Shown: positions 10,721 through 22,382, numbered from the stretch's first letter. The stretch is DNA of 64,000 bases from Pyropia yezoensis (GCA_009829735.1 CM020619.1:29910063-29974062), one strand, 5' to 3'. Notes: generated from the letters alone by a model not told the origin. Numbers and translations are program-made.

Positions 10721-11974
10721 CTACGGTACGATAGCCCCAGCAGTCGCTGCGGTTCCCGCAGCGGGGGCCGTCGGCGGCACTGCTGGGGACGCCGCGGCGG
10801 CGATCGCGGCGGCGGCCGCGGCAGCAGCCGCGGGCGCCGCCGCCATCGCCGTTGCTGCTGCGGCGCTCGCTGCGCCGGGCCACCCTGTCGGTGGCACTGC
10901 AACCGGTCCGGCCGCCACCGGCACTGCCGCTGGCCCGGCCGGCACAACCGAGCCGTTGGCGCCCATGACCAGCGCGCCGCTTCCGCCGGGCGTCGGTGCC
11001 ACGGCCGCGCCAGCTGCCGTGCCCTGCGCCGCCGCTGCCTCACCCGTAGATGCGCCCGTGGCGCTAGAAGCAGCGGCCGGCCCCGCCGGCGGCGGCGGCG
11101 GCATGATCCCCTCCACTGGAATGATCACAGATGGAATGAGCGTGCCCGCCTTCTCCGCCGCTGCAATGTACGTGGCCGTCGCTTCCTTGCGCTTGCCCGC
11201 GCCCAGCGGCTTGAAGCCTTCGGGGAGGTAGTCAAAGGCGGGCGCCCCGTCATTCTCCATGTTCCGCATCCGCTTGCCGTGAGAGTCGTGCCAAGTGGCC
11301 GCTAGAGACGACTCGGGCTGCTGCTTCTTGACTCGGTACGCGTAGCGCTCAATGCTGGCGGCAAGGCGGGAGGTCAGGCCAAACTCGGTGCGAATGACCC
11401 CAAACTTGCCCCATCCATACTTTCGCAGACCCGCCTCAAGCTTGTTGTGGTCCTCGTCAGACCAGTGGCTGCGCTTTGGCGCGCCCGAACGGCTGCCCCG
11501 ACCCTTGCGCTTGGGTGCCGTCGACCCTCCCGACGTTCCGGTACCGCCCGTGGCGGGCGTCGCCGGCGTGCCGGCTCCCGACGCAGAGCCACCACCAGAC
11601 GATGCCAACGCTCCGGCCGGCGTACGCCCGCCAGAGTCGTCGTCAGAGCTGGGTAGGTAGGCCGCTGCCGCAGCTGCCGCCTCGCGCTCCCGCTCCGCGG
11701 CCGCCGCGGGCAGGCCCGCACCGCCGGCGCCCCCCGCAGCCCATTCCACTCCCCGCACACGCTTGTGGCTTGGCGTCACATCGCCCGCGGCGGCGGCGCC
11801 ACCAGGCGGCAAGGCCGGGCGGATGCACAGCGTTGGCTTGGGCGCCAAAGGGTCGACGCCCTCGACCACTACCACCCGCTGCAAAGTGTAGCCAGAGGCA
11901 ATGGCCGCCTTTCGCCAGTCACCCACCATCATGGCAAATGCGCGGGTGCGCTGTGCAGTAGTAGGTTCCGCCAT
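10721..11974 (-). CDS. SANT/Myb-like domain protein
   Basis: A 417-residue intact frame starting at ATG 11972-11974. A basic, nuclear-localisation-like stretch (PKRKGRGSRSGAPKR, about residues 154-168) leads into one Myb/SANT repeat at about 168-218. The repeat starts SHWSDEDHNKLEAGLRKYG, with the usual spaced Trp and aromatic positions, and continues through WGKFGVIRTEFGLTSRL. The rest is low complexity: an acidic/Ser patch near 108-114 and a long Ala/Pro/Gly tail. A single repeat suggests a DNA- or chromatin-binding regulator rather than a classical R2R3 Myb. The target is unknown. Confidence 0.8.
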   Translation of the reverse strand: MAEPTTAQRTRAFAMMVGDWRKAAIASGYTLQRVVVVEGVDPLAPKPTLCIRPALPPGGAAAAGDVTPSHKRVRGVEWAAGGAGGAGLPAAAAEREREAAAAAAAYLPSSDDDSGGRTPAGALASSGGGSASGAGTPATPATGGTGTSGGSTAPKRKGRGSRSGAPKRSHWSDEDHNKLEAGLRKYGWGKFGVIRTEFGLTSRLAASIERYAYRVKKQQPESSLAATWHDSHGKRMRNMENDGAPAFDYLPEGFKPLGAGKRKEATATYIAAAEKAGTLIPSVIIPVEGIMPPPPPAGPAAASSATGASTGEAAAAQGTAAGAAVAPTPGGSGALVMGANGSVVPAGPAAVPVAAGPVAVPPTGWPGAASAAAATAMAAAPAAAAAAAAAIAAAASPAVPPTAPAAGTAATAGAIVP

Positions 11975-13411
11975 GGCCGTGTCTTCTTGAGGGGGCAGCG
12001 TCTCTGACGGCGGTGACCGGCTCTTGCCGTTTTCTCAAAGAAAGGGCGACGCCCAGGGCGCGTCCGCCACCTGCCCCCGCCCGGACGTATCGGCCAGCGT
12101 ACTCCCCACCGTTATCGATGCCCCCTCCTCTGGTCAGTCACCGCAACGACGACGAAAACCAATGAAGTTGCCCGCCCACCCCACGACCACGCCACCGCAG
12201 TACCCCCCCCAGCTCCCCCCGCCCGCCCGACGCACGCGCCCCCCCTTCGTATGGCCCAGACCCGCCGGCCGCCCCCGCCGCACCACGGACCCGGACACCA
12301 CCCCCCCTACCCGTGCGGTCGCGGGGTTGTATGAAGCCGGACGGGTCCCCGACGGCCGCGCCCTCCCAGACCGACGACCCCGACGCCGTCTGGGTCGGCG
12401 GCGGCGGTGGTGCGGCGATTGCGGTTCGGGGCCGCCGCGTCGACAGCGCGGGCCGTCGGAGGTGTCCGGACGTGGGGCGCCACGCTGGTGGCGGAGCGCC
12501 GGGGCGTAGGCGGTGTGGAAACGGGGTGGGGGGGGGGGGGGGGGGGGGGGGGAGGAGCGCGCTGGGTAAATAGGCGCCCGGTCGTTGTCCGGCTGCTGTC
12601 GGGCAGCAAGGAGGGGCGGCAGAGCAACCAAATAGTGGAGGCGGCGGCGCGCGCCGCTGTCGGGCGTGTCCGGCGGGTGATTCGGGCACGCCACTCGTCG
12701 CCCCTTGCCAGCACCACCCGTGGCGGACAGTCTGGTCGGCCCAGCGACGCGCGCGCGCGCGCGTGCGTGACTCCTTTCCTTCTAGATTGACCTCCAAGCG
12801 CAGTCTCGAGATCTGTGGGAGGTGTGGCTTGCGCCCCTCCCCCCCCCTCACCCCTCGCCGTGATGCACAAAACTGTGTGGTGGGACCCCGCGTGCAGGCG
12901 CTGTCGCTGATGAAACCAAGCACCCACCCCTCCCACCCCAACCACGGGGGGGGGGGGGCTCACCGCCACCGCAATCTATGATGCTTGCGAAGCGGTGAAA
13001 TTCACCCGCGTGCCGCGTGGGACCCCCCAAAACGTGCTTGCGGCGAGGGGGTGACCCGCGCCATTGCGCGCTTGGTGGGAGGGCCGCTCCTGTCGTCGGC
13101 CTCTGACTCGGAGGAGGCTGGAAGCAGTCAAGTACCTATCCGGCCAGTGTAAGTCAACAGTACGTCTAAAATTGATGTATCGTCATGTAATGAATTTACC
13201 GGATCCGATTGCAGCTAAATATACAAATGTCGCAGCCCCGGTCTTCCAGCACCCGGAGCTTTTGAAAGCTCCGACCATCTTCTGCCCTGCCTCGACCGTG
13301 CGCATCGTGGCCGCGTCCCATCCCGTCCCGCTGCCGTTGCCCGCCAGTGCCCGCTGGCCACATCGCCGGCACTCCTCCTGCTCCGCTCCCCTACCCCTGT
13401 CACCGTGTTTC
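11975..13411. other. divergent intergenic region with G and CG runs
   Basis: This lies between the minus-strand SANT gene and the plus-strand Fe-S/TPR gene, so it should hold both promoters. It has a G tract of about 27 bases near 12524-12552, an alternating CG run near 12748-12763 (a possible Z-DNA former), a G run near 12947-12957 and a more AT-rich patch at 13130-13240. No TATA box is clear, and the overlapping long frames look like GC-driven artefacts. Confidence 0.4.
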
Positions 13412-14722
13412 ATGGCGGCCGGCGTCCCGCGCGGCCACGCCGCGGGCGGCACCGCCTTCCTCCTATCGCCCACCACCCTGTGGCGGGCACCCTCGCCTGG
13501 TGGCAGCCGCCGCAGCCACGGACCGCCCCGGCCCGCCCGGCCAGGCGGGCGATGCGCCCGCGCTCCCACCCGCCCGCGCGCCGCCGCCGCAGCTGCCAGC
13601 GGCCGCGTCGACGGCGACACCCCTCACCCGTCTCCACCGCCGTCGCCGCCACCACCTCCGCCGCCGCGGACCGCCCGAGCTTCACCCCCAGCCGCCCCTT
13701 CCACCGGGATAGTAACGCTGGCCGTGTGTGGGGGTCCCACCTGCGCTGCCGCCGGTGGCCGAACCACGCGTGACGTGCTGACCGCCCTGGCGGATGGCGC
13801 CGGCGGCGGTGACGGCTGCGGGGGCGGCGGTGACGTCAGCGGCGGGTGGTCACTGGCCGTGGAACGCACCGGCTGCCTGGGCGGGTGCGGCAAGGGGCCA
13901 AACGCGGTGCTAATCCCGGCGGGGGTGCTGCTGACGGGGCTGAGCAGCACGCGCACGGCCGTGGCGGCGGTGGGCGCCGCCGCAGCCGCCGCCGCCACGG
14001 CCGCCTCCGCCGCCGCCGCCAGCACCAAGGCGAGCAGCGACGGTGACGACGCCCCCCGGGCGCCCGCCACCGTCGCGGCGGGCGGTGGGACCTCTGGCGA
14101 TGCGCCCCCCCTGCCGCCCGGCGTCAACCCAGTTGTTGCGGCGGCCTTGGCGGCCAAGGACGCGGGCAACCGGGCGCTCGTCCGCGGCCGCCCGGCGGAA
14201 GCGCTGCCCCACTATGCTACCGCCGCGGCGGGGCTCCGCGCCGCCGCCGCCGCCGCAGCTCCAGTTGCCGTTGCCACCACTGTTGACGCTGCCGCCGCTG
14301 CCACTTCATCACCTACCACCGTCAACCCGTCGGCGACGTTGGCCGACGCAGTCACCGACGGCAGCGCGTCCCCAACCCCCTTTCCCCCCGACGGCGCCAA
14401 CGGGCGCGCGCCCCCCCACCTGCGGCGCCTCCTCGGGGGCGTCCTCGCCAACGCGTCGCGGGCGGCACTCGAGGCCGGCGACGAGGCCGCCGCGGCCGCT
14501 GCCGCCGCCGACGCCACGGCCGTGGCGCCGCGGCTGGCGGCGGGGTGGGTGCGGCTGGGCGACGCGGCCGTCGCGGGCGGCACCAGCGGCGATGGCGGGA
14601 GGGTGGCCGCGGAAGCAGCGGCGCGGGAGGCGTGGACGGTGGCAGCCGAGCTGGACCCGGCGGACGATCGGGTACGCAAGCGCCTGCGCGGACTGGGCGG
14701 GGGGAGGTGGCGGCCTTGGTGA
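13412..14722 (+). CDS. plastid-type thioredoxin-like 2Fe-2S / TPR protein
   Basis: 436 residues from the ATG at 13412. That start opens an Arg/Ser/Ala/Pro-rich, acid-poor leader of about 95 residues typical of a plastid transit peptide; the frame stays open further upstream but reads as unrelated sequence. Residues about 99-190 look like a thioredoxin-like ferredoxin: a beta strand (VTLAVC), then four cysteines C106-x4-C111 and C155-x3-C159, the usual 2Fe-2S ligand spacing, with GCGKGPNAVL after the last. Residues about 240-275 and 345-385 are Ala-rich helical repeats of TPR type (DAGNRALVRGRPAEALPHY; NASRAALEAGDEAA). It is probably an electron-transfer or scaffold protein in the plastid. It ends 119 bp from the next gene, which is convergent. 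Confidence 0.75.
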   Translation: MAAGVPRGHAAGGTAFLLSPTTLWRAPSPGGSRRSHGPPRPARPGGRCARAPTRPRAAAAAASGRVDGDTPHPSPPPSPPPPPPPRTARASPPAAPSTGIVTLAVCGGPTCAAAGGRTTRDVLTALADGAGGGDGCGGGGDVSGGWSLAVERTGCLGGCGKGPNAVLIPAGVLLTGLSSTRTAVAAVGAAAAAAATAASAAAASTKASSDGDDAPRAPATVAAGGGTSGDAPPLPPGVNPVVAAALAAKDAGNRALVRGRPAEALPHYATAAAGLRAAAAAAAPVAVATTVDAAAAATSSPTTVNPSATLADAVTDGSASPTPFPPDGANGRAPPHLRRLLGGVLANASRAALEAGDEAAAAAAAADATAVAPRLAAGWVRLGDAAVAGGTSGDGGRVAAEAAAREAWTVAAELDPADDRVRKRLRGLGGGRWRPW

Positions 14723-14841
14723 CTGGGGTGGGAGGGGATATGGGAGGGGAGAGGTAGGGGGGGGGGGCGGGTGTGCCACCCGTGCGTTACGGGCGCTGCA
14801 GTGTTGGGGACGCATTTTTTTTATGGCGCGCGCTATTGCCC

Positions 14842-16320
14842 CTACCCCTCCCCGCCCCCCGCGCCAGTGGTGGAGGGGGCCCCCCCATGAGTGTGGGGCA
14901 CCCCGCCCCCCGCCGCAGGCGTGTTGCCAGTCCCCTCCGTGGGGGTGTCTGCGGCAGTCGTGTCGTCGCCGTCGCTGCCCGCGTCGACCGCGTCGACCGT
15001 GGCAGCACCCTCATCGGCCGCGTTGGCTGCGTCGCCGTCGCCGTCACCACCGCCACCGCCGCCGCTGCTGTCACCGTCGATGTCGTCGGTCGCGCCGTCA
15101 TCTGTCGACGACTGTTCGTTCTCTTCCTGGTCGTGGCTGCCGCTGCCGCCGCTGCCGCCGCTGCCGCCGCTGCCACCGCCGCCGCCCACGTCTCCGTCTG
15201 CGGGGGGCGTGGCGTCGTTGGCGGAAGAGTCCGCGCCGCCGTCGGCGTCGCTGTCTGCGTCGCTGTCGGGGGCGTCCTTGCCGCCGTTGGGGGTTGGGGA
15301 TGGGGAGGCGACGGCGTGGCCGCCGCCGGCGGCAACCCGCGCGCCGCCCCCCTTGGCTCCCCTGCCGGCCCCTGGGCCAGTCCCCTTGCCGGTCTTTCCC
15401 TGTTCCCGCTTGGCGCTGCCTGCTGCCGGCCGCCGCTTGGCCCCCGTCCCCCCCCGCGGCGCCGCCTCAGAGGCGCCCTTGAGCCCCCCCCCCCCAGTCG
15501 CCGCCGCCGGGCCACCCTCCTCCACGTCCTCAAACGCTTCTGCCTCCCGCGCGGCGGTGCGCGCGGCGGCCGCCGCCGCGCCCCGCGCCTTGGCGTCGGC
15601 CCGCACCGCAGCGTCATCCACCGCTGCCGCCGCCTCGACGCCCCCCACCGTGGTGGCAGCGGCAGCGGCGGTGGCGGCGGCAGCGGGCGGCGTGACGGCG
15701 GCACCAGCGGACGTGGCGGGGGGATCACCGTCATCGGCGGCCAGCAGCGACGACGGCAACACCACGGGGGCGGCGGGCGGGGGGGGGGGCTTCAGCCCGC
15801 CACCACCTCCCCCGTCCGCAGCGGCGGGTGCTGCTGCCACCGCTGCCGCGGCCACGGCGGGTGCAGCGGCGACGGCGGCGGCGGCGGCGGCGGCTCCCGC
15901 GGCGCCCCCCCCCGGTGGCGCCACGGACACGGGGCTCCCGGCGGGCGGTCCTGCCCCCCGGCCGGCCTGCCGCGTGGCCGACGCGGCTGCCCAGCGGCCG
16001 AGCCCCCGCCAGCGCCAGCGGGTGGTGGCTCCCCCCGCGACGGCCGCCTGGGCGGTGAGGAGGATGCCGCCCAGAGCAGCGAGGCCCAGCACCAGCGCCA
16101 CGACGCGACCCCGGGGCGTTCCGAGGGGGCCCCCCACCTGGGGGCTCCCGCCATCAGCGGCAGCCTCCCGCCGGTCCCCGCCGCCCATGGGGAGGGGGGG
16201 TGCGTTGGCGGCGTGGCGGTTGGCGTGGCGGTCCCGGCGGCCCCGGCGGGCGTCTGCGGGGTCGGCGGGCGGCCGGGGGGGGCGGCCGCCGCCCCCCGTC
16301 TCGCGGCTCCCGCGGGGCAT
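14842..16320 (-). CDS. low-complexity single-pass membrane protein, tentative
   Basis: A 492-residue frame beginning MPRGSRETGG. An Arg/Pro-rich N-terminus is followed by one good hydrophobic segment at about residues 72-97 (VVALVLGLAALGGILLTAQA). A long Ala/Gly/Pro region follows, then an acidic Asp/Ser/Gly tail containing GGSGGSGGSGGSG and QEENEQSSTDDGATDD. The composition resembles a type II membrane protein with a disordered acidic tail. No family is recognised. Frames of similar length lie on the opposite strand because GC is extreme. I prefer this strand for its membrane segment and balanced acidic tail, but the choice is not secure. Confidence 0.45.
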   Translation of the reverse strand: MPRGSRETGGGGRPPRPPADPADARRGRRDRHANRHAANAPPLPMGGGDRREAAADGGSPQVGGPLGTPRGRVVALVLGLAALGGILLTAQAAVAGGATTRWRWRGLGRWAAASATRQAGRGAGPPAGSPVSVAPPGGGAAGAAAAAAAVAAAPAVAAAAVAAAPAAADGGGGGGLKPPPPPAAPVVLPSSLLAADDGDPPATSAGAAVTPPAAAATAAAAATTVGGVEAAAAVDDAAVRADAKARGAAAAAARTAAREAEAFEDVEEGGPAAATGGGGLKGASEAAPRGGTGAKRRPAAGSAKREQGKTGKGTGPGAGRGAKGGGARVAAGGGHAVASPSPTPNGGKDAPDSDADSDADGGADSSANDATPPADGDVGGGGGSGGSGGSGGSGSHDQEENEQSSTDDGATDDIDGDSSGGGGGGDGDGDAANAADEGAATVDAVDAGSDGDDTTAADTPTEGTGNTPAAGGGVPHTHGGAPSTTGAGGGEG

Positions 16321-17242
16321 GACCGATGCGGGGTGGGGGCGGCCGCGGCGGCGGCAGCGTCGGGTGCAGCCGGCAGTCGAGTGTGGTGGTCCTCACGTCA
16401 GCGGCAGCACTTGGGGGTTGGCGGCGGGCTCACGGGCGGGGGACGACGCAGCCACGGCGGTCGGCTTGGGGGGGGGGGGGGGGGGGAAGGGTATGATGGT
16501 GGGACTGCTGGCGGCGGGTGTGCTCCCTGGCGCCCACCAGCCCGCCCCTTCTCGTGGGAGGGACGAGGCTTTCCGTGTTGACGGCCTGGCCTCGTGTGGT
16601 GGCCGCGCGTGGTGGGTTGGAGCTTGACCTGGGCGGGGGGGGGGGGGGGGGGGGGGCGGCGCGCCTGCCGCGCCCGCGGCGGGCGGGGGCCTCCCCCCGC
16701 CGCCTGCCGGCCGTCACACCCGCTGCCGCCGCCGCCACGTGCCGCTGGCGGCTCTGACGTGGCGATGTCGCCGCCACGCCTGGAGGCGGGTGGGGACGGG
16801 ACTGGCGGGCGACGGGGCGGGTGACAGGGTCCCCATTGCTGGGCGCGCCGCCGACGTTGGCATCGCTACTGCTGCTACCTACCACTGCTCCTGCCGCCGC
16901 CGCGGTTGCCGCCGCCACCGCTGCCGCCGCCGCCACCGCCGCCACCGTGCGGTCGGCGCGGCCAGCCGCCGCCGTGCCGGCGGGCACACGGCCGGCGGGC
17001 GCGCGGGCAACGGAGAGCGGCAGAGGGGGGGGACGGGAGCGTTTGCGTGCGTATGCGTCCCGCGGCGCTGACCGCCGGCGACACGGGGTGGGCCAGGGCC
17101 GCTGCACTTGGCGGGCTCTGCCGTGTGGTGTGGGGCCTGTGCATTTTTGGGGCCACGCCGATCGGCGCTGGCACATCACCGCGCAGGGGGGGGGGGGTGG
17201 CGAGGAGGATGAAGGCTCGTTCGGCTTCCCAAGACAAAATGT
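16321..17242. other. intergenic with long G runs, no gene supported
   Basis: G runs occur at about 16468-16487, 16636-16656 and 17187-17197. A minus-strand frame of 281 codons (to 17275) is Arg/Pro/Ala-rich and without domains, and I do not accept it as a gene. Confidence 0.4.
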
Positions 17243-18330
17243 AGAGAGCTTCGGCAACCGCGACGTGGGTACCACACGTGGGTAAAATGTGGGTCGGCGA
17301 CCCGCGTGGAGGTACCCACATTTGTACCCACGTCGAGCTTCGGCACCTCCGCAAATATGGGTCGGGCCCTTGCCTCAATCTTACTGACTGGGAAATACCC
17401 ACGTAATGGGGCCCGCCCTTGTGCCCCCTGGTAATTGGCGAATGCGACTGACAGAGTGGCCTAGGGCGCAGTTCACGTGACCTGTGCCTGTAGAGGAGGC
17501 TTGAAGCGTCAGCGGGAAGCGCCGTGCCAGGGGATGTTTGGGAACGGCCGAGTGGTGCCGCTCTTGCACGCCCCGCGTGACCCTCGGGTGTTCGTGACGT
17601 ACAGGGGATGTGCCAGTCGCCCCAGGTGGCGACGCCCCGCCCTGCGGCGGCGTGGGCATGGCCGCTGCCAAAGCAGGAGGCGCTGGGAGAGAGAGGCCCG
17701 AGTCGGCAGGCGGGCGAAGGACGGGAGGCGGGGGAACGACGGGAGGCGGGGAAAAGACGGGAGGGGGGAGTGGGAATGCAGGAGGACGTGGGAAAGCAGG
17801 GGCAGGCGCAGGGGGAGGGGAAGTAGGCATGGTGTCGAAGCCGAGGGTATAGAACAGAACGGACGATCCGGTCTGTTCTACACCCATGCGTGGCAGCCGA
17901 AGTCGGCGGCAGAAGCAAGAGCGAACGGGACACACGCTGCGTGTCGGCCCGCAGCCGGTCACTACGCGAGTTGGCTTGCAGGAGTGCAGACATGCCGTAC
18001 GTCAGCAAGCAGCCCGCCGTGCGTGGGCAGGCAGCCCGCTGGGCTTCTGCGGACCGGCGCACACGCCGTGCGTTGGCAAGCGACGTAACCGCCGCTGTTT
18101 GTCGCTGTCGGCTCGCAAGTATCGGCGTGTCAGCGCGAGCCCTTAAAATAATTGCGTCACATTGTGGCGCGAAGCGCTCGCGGGAAGCGCCCTCGGACCG
18201 GTATCTGACGTGGGTAGGGAGGAGAGGATAGCCATTTATGGGTCGTCAAATGTGGGGCGGGGCCCTAACGTGGCAGAAACGTGTCCCCGACCCACGCCAC
18301 CGACCCACATTTGACATGCCGAAGCGCTCT
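17243..18330. mobile_element. non-autonomous DNA transposon, 14-bp TIR, 5-bp TSD
   Basis: The left end AGAGAGCTTCGGCA (17243-17256) and the reverse complement of the right end (18317-18330), AGAGCGCTTCGGCA, match at 13 of 14 positions. Both ends are flanked by AATGT (17238-17242 and 18331-18335), a 5-bp target duplication. Subterminal regions on both sides repeat GTGGGT and AAATGTGGGTCGG motifs in both orientations, and the end motif recurs internally at about 17330. The interior has a hairpin at about 17848-17880 and no transposase. TIR length and TSD size do not point to a superfamily I can name with confidence. Confidence 0.85.
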
Positions 18331-18657
18331 AATGTTGTCGTCCTCCATACGAGCATTTATCGGTCCTGAAGTAGGAAAATACTACACGTGTCAATAAATC
18401 CGTTGTCTGTTCGGTTCGTTGTATGAAGCAATATAGTTGTGGCAGCAGGTGGCCCAAGTGTTGGGCAGATCAGGATCAAGTACAGTACGGATCGGCCGGC
18501 GGGCCGGCGGCACCGCGGGCGGTGCAGCGCCCAGTCCAGCGCCCTCACCGGGCACACACGCGCAGGGGAAGCCACCCGCGTCGTTTGGCGACCACGTTCC
18601 TCGCCGCCCCGTTCCCGCGGGCAAACGGACGTTGGCCACCCCCCCGCCTCCCTGGCC

Positions 18658-19032
18658 ATGGAGCGTGGAGGGAGGGGCGGTGGTGGAGGCCGTGGCCACA
18701 GCCGCGGCCGCGGCGGTCGTGAACGCGGTGGCGGCGGCGGCTGCGGCGGCGGCGGCGGCGTCGGTGGCGGCGGCGATGCTGGCGGCGGAGGCAGCGTGAA
18801 CGGCGGTGGCGGCAGTGGCAGCCGCCACGGCGGCGGCAGTGGCGGCGGCCGCGGTGGGCGGGACCGCGGTGGTCGCGGCGGCGGCGGCGGCGGTGGTGGC
18901 AACGGCGGTGGCAGCGGCAGTGGCGGTGGCGGCCGGGGCTCTGCCCGCCGTGGCGGCCATGATGGCGGGCGTGACCGGGGCGGCAGAGCGGGGGGGGCCG
19001 ACCGTGGCGGCCGCGGCGGCCGTGGAGGTGGG

Positions 19033-19064
<32 letters not shown>

Positions 19065-20692
19065 CGGCGGCGGTGGCGACAGCCGGGACCTGGGCCTCCC
19101 GGCCGCCCCCTTCTCGCCCGGCCCCTTTGCGCCCCTCACCTCCCACCCCGACGGCATTGACGTGACGGCCTACGCCGGGGCGCGGCTCCCCGAGCTCACC
19201 GCCCTCCTCTCCGCAGCGTCCCCCGCGCCTGGAAACCGGCGCACCTACCAGGCGCTCCCCTTCCACGCCCGCCGGCGGACCATGTCCCACTCGACCCGCC
19301 GGATGCCCCGGCGGCTGGCGCCCGCGGCGGACCGGGAGCTCCGCCGCCTCCCCCCGCCGCGGGTGGCCCCCGGGGCGGCGGCGGCGGTGGCGGCGGCGAA
19401 AAAACACCGCGGCCCGGCGGCGGCGGTGGCGGCGGCGGGGGGGGGGCGGACGCCCCGCAAGGGCGGCTGGTCGGAAACGCACGTGTGGCACGCCAAGCGG
19501 TTCCACATGGCGCCCGCCTGGTGGGGGGGGGTGGTGCCGGTGGCGCCCGTCGACCGGGGGGGGCGCAGCATCCACCGCGCCGCACGGCACGGGGTGGTGG
19601 TGCGGGACGCGTCGGAGGGGGGGGTGGTGGAGGTGGCGGTGGCGGTGGCGGTGGCGGCGGGTGCCCAGGGGGGGGCTCCGGAGGGGACGACGGCAGCGAC
19701 GACGGGCACAGCGGGGGGGGGGGGGGGGGTGCTGGCGGCGGTGCTCGCACGCGTCGGCCTCACCGGCCGGCCCCTCGCGGACGATGTGGTTGCGGGCGGC
19801 GCGGTCGCGCGGGGGGTGGCGACCGAGCCGGCAGCAGCGGCGGCGGGGGGGGGGGGCAGGGGGGCTATTGCGCCCGTCGAGGTGCTGTGGCACCCGGGGG
19901 GGGGGCAGGTGTGGCTCCTCGTCCACCGGGGGGCCGAGGCGGACCTCGTCGCCGCCCTCACCGCCGCCGCCGCCGACGCTGCCGACGCGGCGGCACAGGC
20001 GGCGGCCGATGGGCCCCCTGCCTCTGCGGCGCCAGGTGCTGCTGCTGCCGCCGCCGCCGCCGCCGCCGCCGCTGCCAACCCCACCGCCGCCGATGCCGGC
20101 GCCGGCGCCGCCGCGGTTCCCCCCCTCTGTCCCCCTTCCCCCCCACCGCTGCGTGTGACCGTCCGCGTCCTCACCGCCGAGCTCCTCCGCTTTGACCTGA
20201 CCGGCCCGCGGGCGCTGGCCGCGGCGGTCGCCGCCCTCCCCCTGCCGTCCCCCCCCGTTGGCGGCGGGGGCGCGTCGCTGGCGGCGCTCGCCGCGGCGGT
20301 CGGCGGCGAGGCCGGCGGCGAGGCCGGCGGCGGCGGTGGCGGCAGCGGTGGTGCGGACGTGCCGCCCCCCACCGCCGCGCCGGCGGGGGCGGTGTGGGGT
20401 CTGGCGGTGGGGGACCCGCGGGCGGCCTACCCGCCACCCCGCCTTGGGGGGGGGGGGCGGCCGGGGGATGGCGACGCCAGGGGGGGCGGCCGCGGTGGCC
20501 GTGGCGGCGGCGGCGGCGGCGGCGGCCGCCCGCCGGGTGGCGGTCCCCCCTCTGGTCTGCCGCGGGCGCCCGGCGGGACTCCCCCCCCCCCCCCCGGCCG
20601 ACGGCGGCGTCGCCCCTGTGGGACGCCCCCGCCCGTGCGGCGGCGACGGCGGCGGCAACAGCGGTCCGGCGCCCCCCCCCCGGCGGCGGCAC

Positions 20693-20723
<31 letters not shown>

Positions 20724-22382
20724 TGCCGCTCCTCCTCTTTGTGTCCCCCCCCCCCACGGGGGCGGGCGCCACCAGCGGCGGCGGCGGTGCGGCCGTCGCG
20801 TCGGCGGCGCGGCCGCTCGGCACGACGCTCTCCCTCCTCCTCCCCGCCGGGTGGGGCATGGCCGTGTGGGCGTCGATGGTGGCCGCCGCCGGCGGCGGGC
20901 GCGCCGCGATTGGCACCCGCGACGCGGCGGCGCTGGCGCTGGAAGCCGCCGGCGGCAGGTCCCCCCACTACCCGGACGACTGGCCCGACACGCCGGGGGG
21001 GGCCGCCGCCGCCCGCGCGGCGGGCGGGCGGCGCGCCGCAACGTGGGCCGCCCGCCCGCCGGGCAAGCGGGTGGGCGGCCGGGGGGGGGGGGGCGGGGTG
21101 CCCCTCTTTTGGCCAGACTTTGAGGCCGCCGTCTTTGGGGTGGGCGAGCCTGGGGGGGGGGGGGGACCGCCTGTGCCAGCGGGGGGGGGAAGGGGCGGGG
21201 GCAAGCGCAATGTCACACGCCGCGCCGCCGTCGCGGGCGCGCCGCCGGCAGCAGAACCGGCCGGTGCGACCGCCGGGACGGCTGGCGGGGGCACCCCCGC
21301 CGGGGCGGCGGCGGCGGCGACGGCGGCGGCGGCGGCGGCGGCGTCTGCGGGCTCGCTGCCAACAGACGGCACTCCCCCTCCCGCCGGGGAGGCGGCGGGC
21401 ACGGCAACGCCGCCTGCGGGCGGCGCTTGCCCCCCCGCCCCCGCCTCCCCGCCGCTGCCACCGGGCGCCACGGCCGAGGCGGCGGCCGGCCCGCCGGCGG
21501 CGTCGGCAGCGGCCGCCACCCCCGCCGCTGCCGGCGCGGCCCCGCCGCCACGTCGTGGGCGGCGGCGGACCCGACCGGGCGTACCCCCCCCCGGCCCGCC
21601 CCCAAAGCGCCACCGGCCGTGGTCGCCCGCGGCAGGTCACCCCGTCGCTGCCGCTGTGCCCACAACCACCACCACCACCACCCCCACCCCCACCTCTGCC
21701 ACCGCCACGGCCGCTCCCGTCACGGCCGGTGCGCCACGGCCGCGCTTCACCGTCCTCCGGTCGGCGACTGCGGTGGACGCGGCGGCGGGCACCCGCCTGG
21801 CGCCCCGCCGCCGGCCGGCGGCCCCCGCGGGTGGCGCCACGGATGGGCCGCCGGTGGCGGCGACGGCGGCAGCGGGGGCGCCCAGTGAGCCGCCGGTGAC
21901 CGCGACGGCGGCGGCGGCGGTGGTGGCGGCGGCGGCCGCCGCAGCGGCGGCAACGGGGGCGGCGGCGGGGGCGGGGGGAGGGAACCCCCCCCCCCCCCCC
22001 CCCCCCCAAAGTCTCCGCTTGCCCCTGCCTCTCCCCGCACGCTCGTGCGGGTGCTGCTGCGGCTGGGTGGCCGCGGCGTGCCGGCGGTGGCGGACCGCCT
22101 CGTCGTGCCGACGCCGGCACACGTTGCCGCCTGGGCGGCCGCCCGCTCGGCGGGCCGCCGCCCCTGGCCGGGCGTGCCGGCGGGGGCCTCCCGGGGCGGC
22201 GGCCGCGGCGGCACGGCTGGTAACGGGGACAGCGGCAGCGGCGGCGGCGGCGGGGGCGGGGGGGGGTCAGGGGGGGAGCCCCCCCCGCCTGGCCTTGCCG
22301 CCGGCCTCGTTACGTCTGGGGTGGCGTCGCTGGTGCGCGGTGGCGGGTGGGGGGTGGGCTTCCTCACCCCCGCCGCCGTGCG

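Noticed and set aside
14773..16627. Plus-strand frames of 578-602 codons opposite the membrane protein gene
   Set aside because: Low-complexity Pro/Ala/Ser or Arg/Gly composition without domains; long overlapping frames are expected at this GC content.
16875..18062. 395-codon minus-strand frame
   Set aside because: It lies mostly inside the 17243-18330 transposon, has no domain and is probably chance.
19196..22122. Several 180-840 codon minus-strand frames opposite POP1
   Set aside because: They are antisense shadows of the Gly/Ala-rich POP1 coding sequence.
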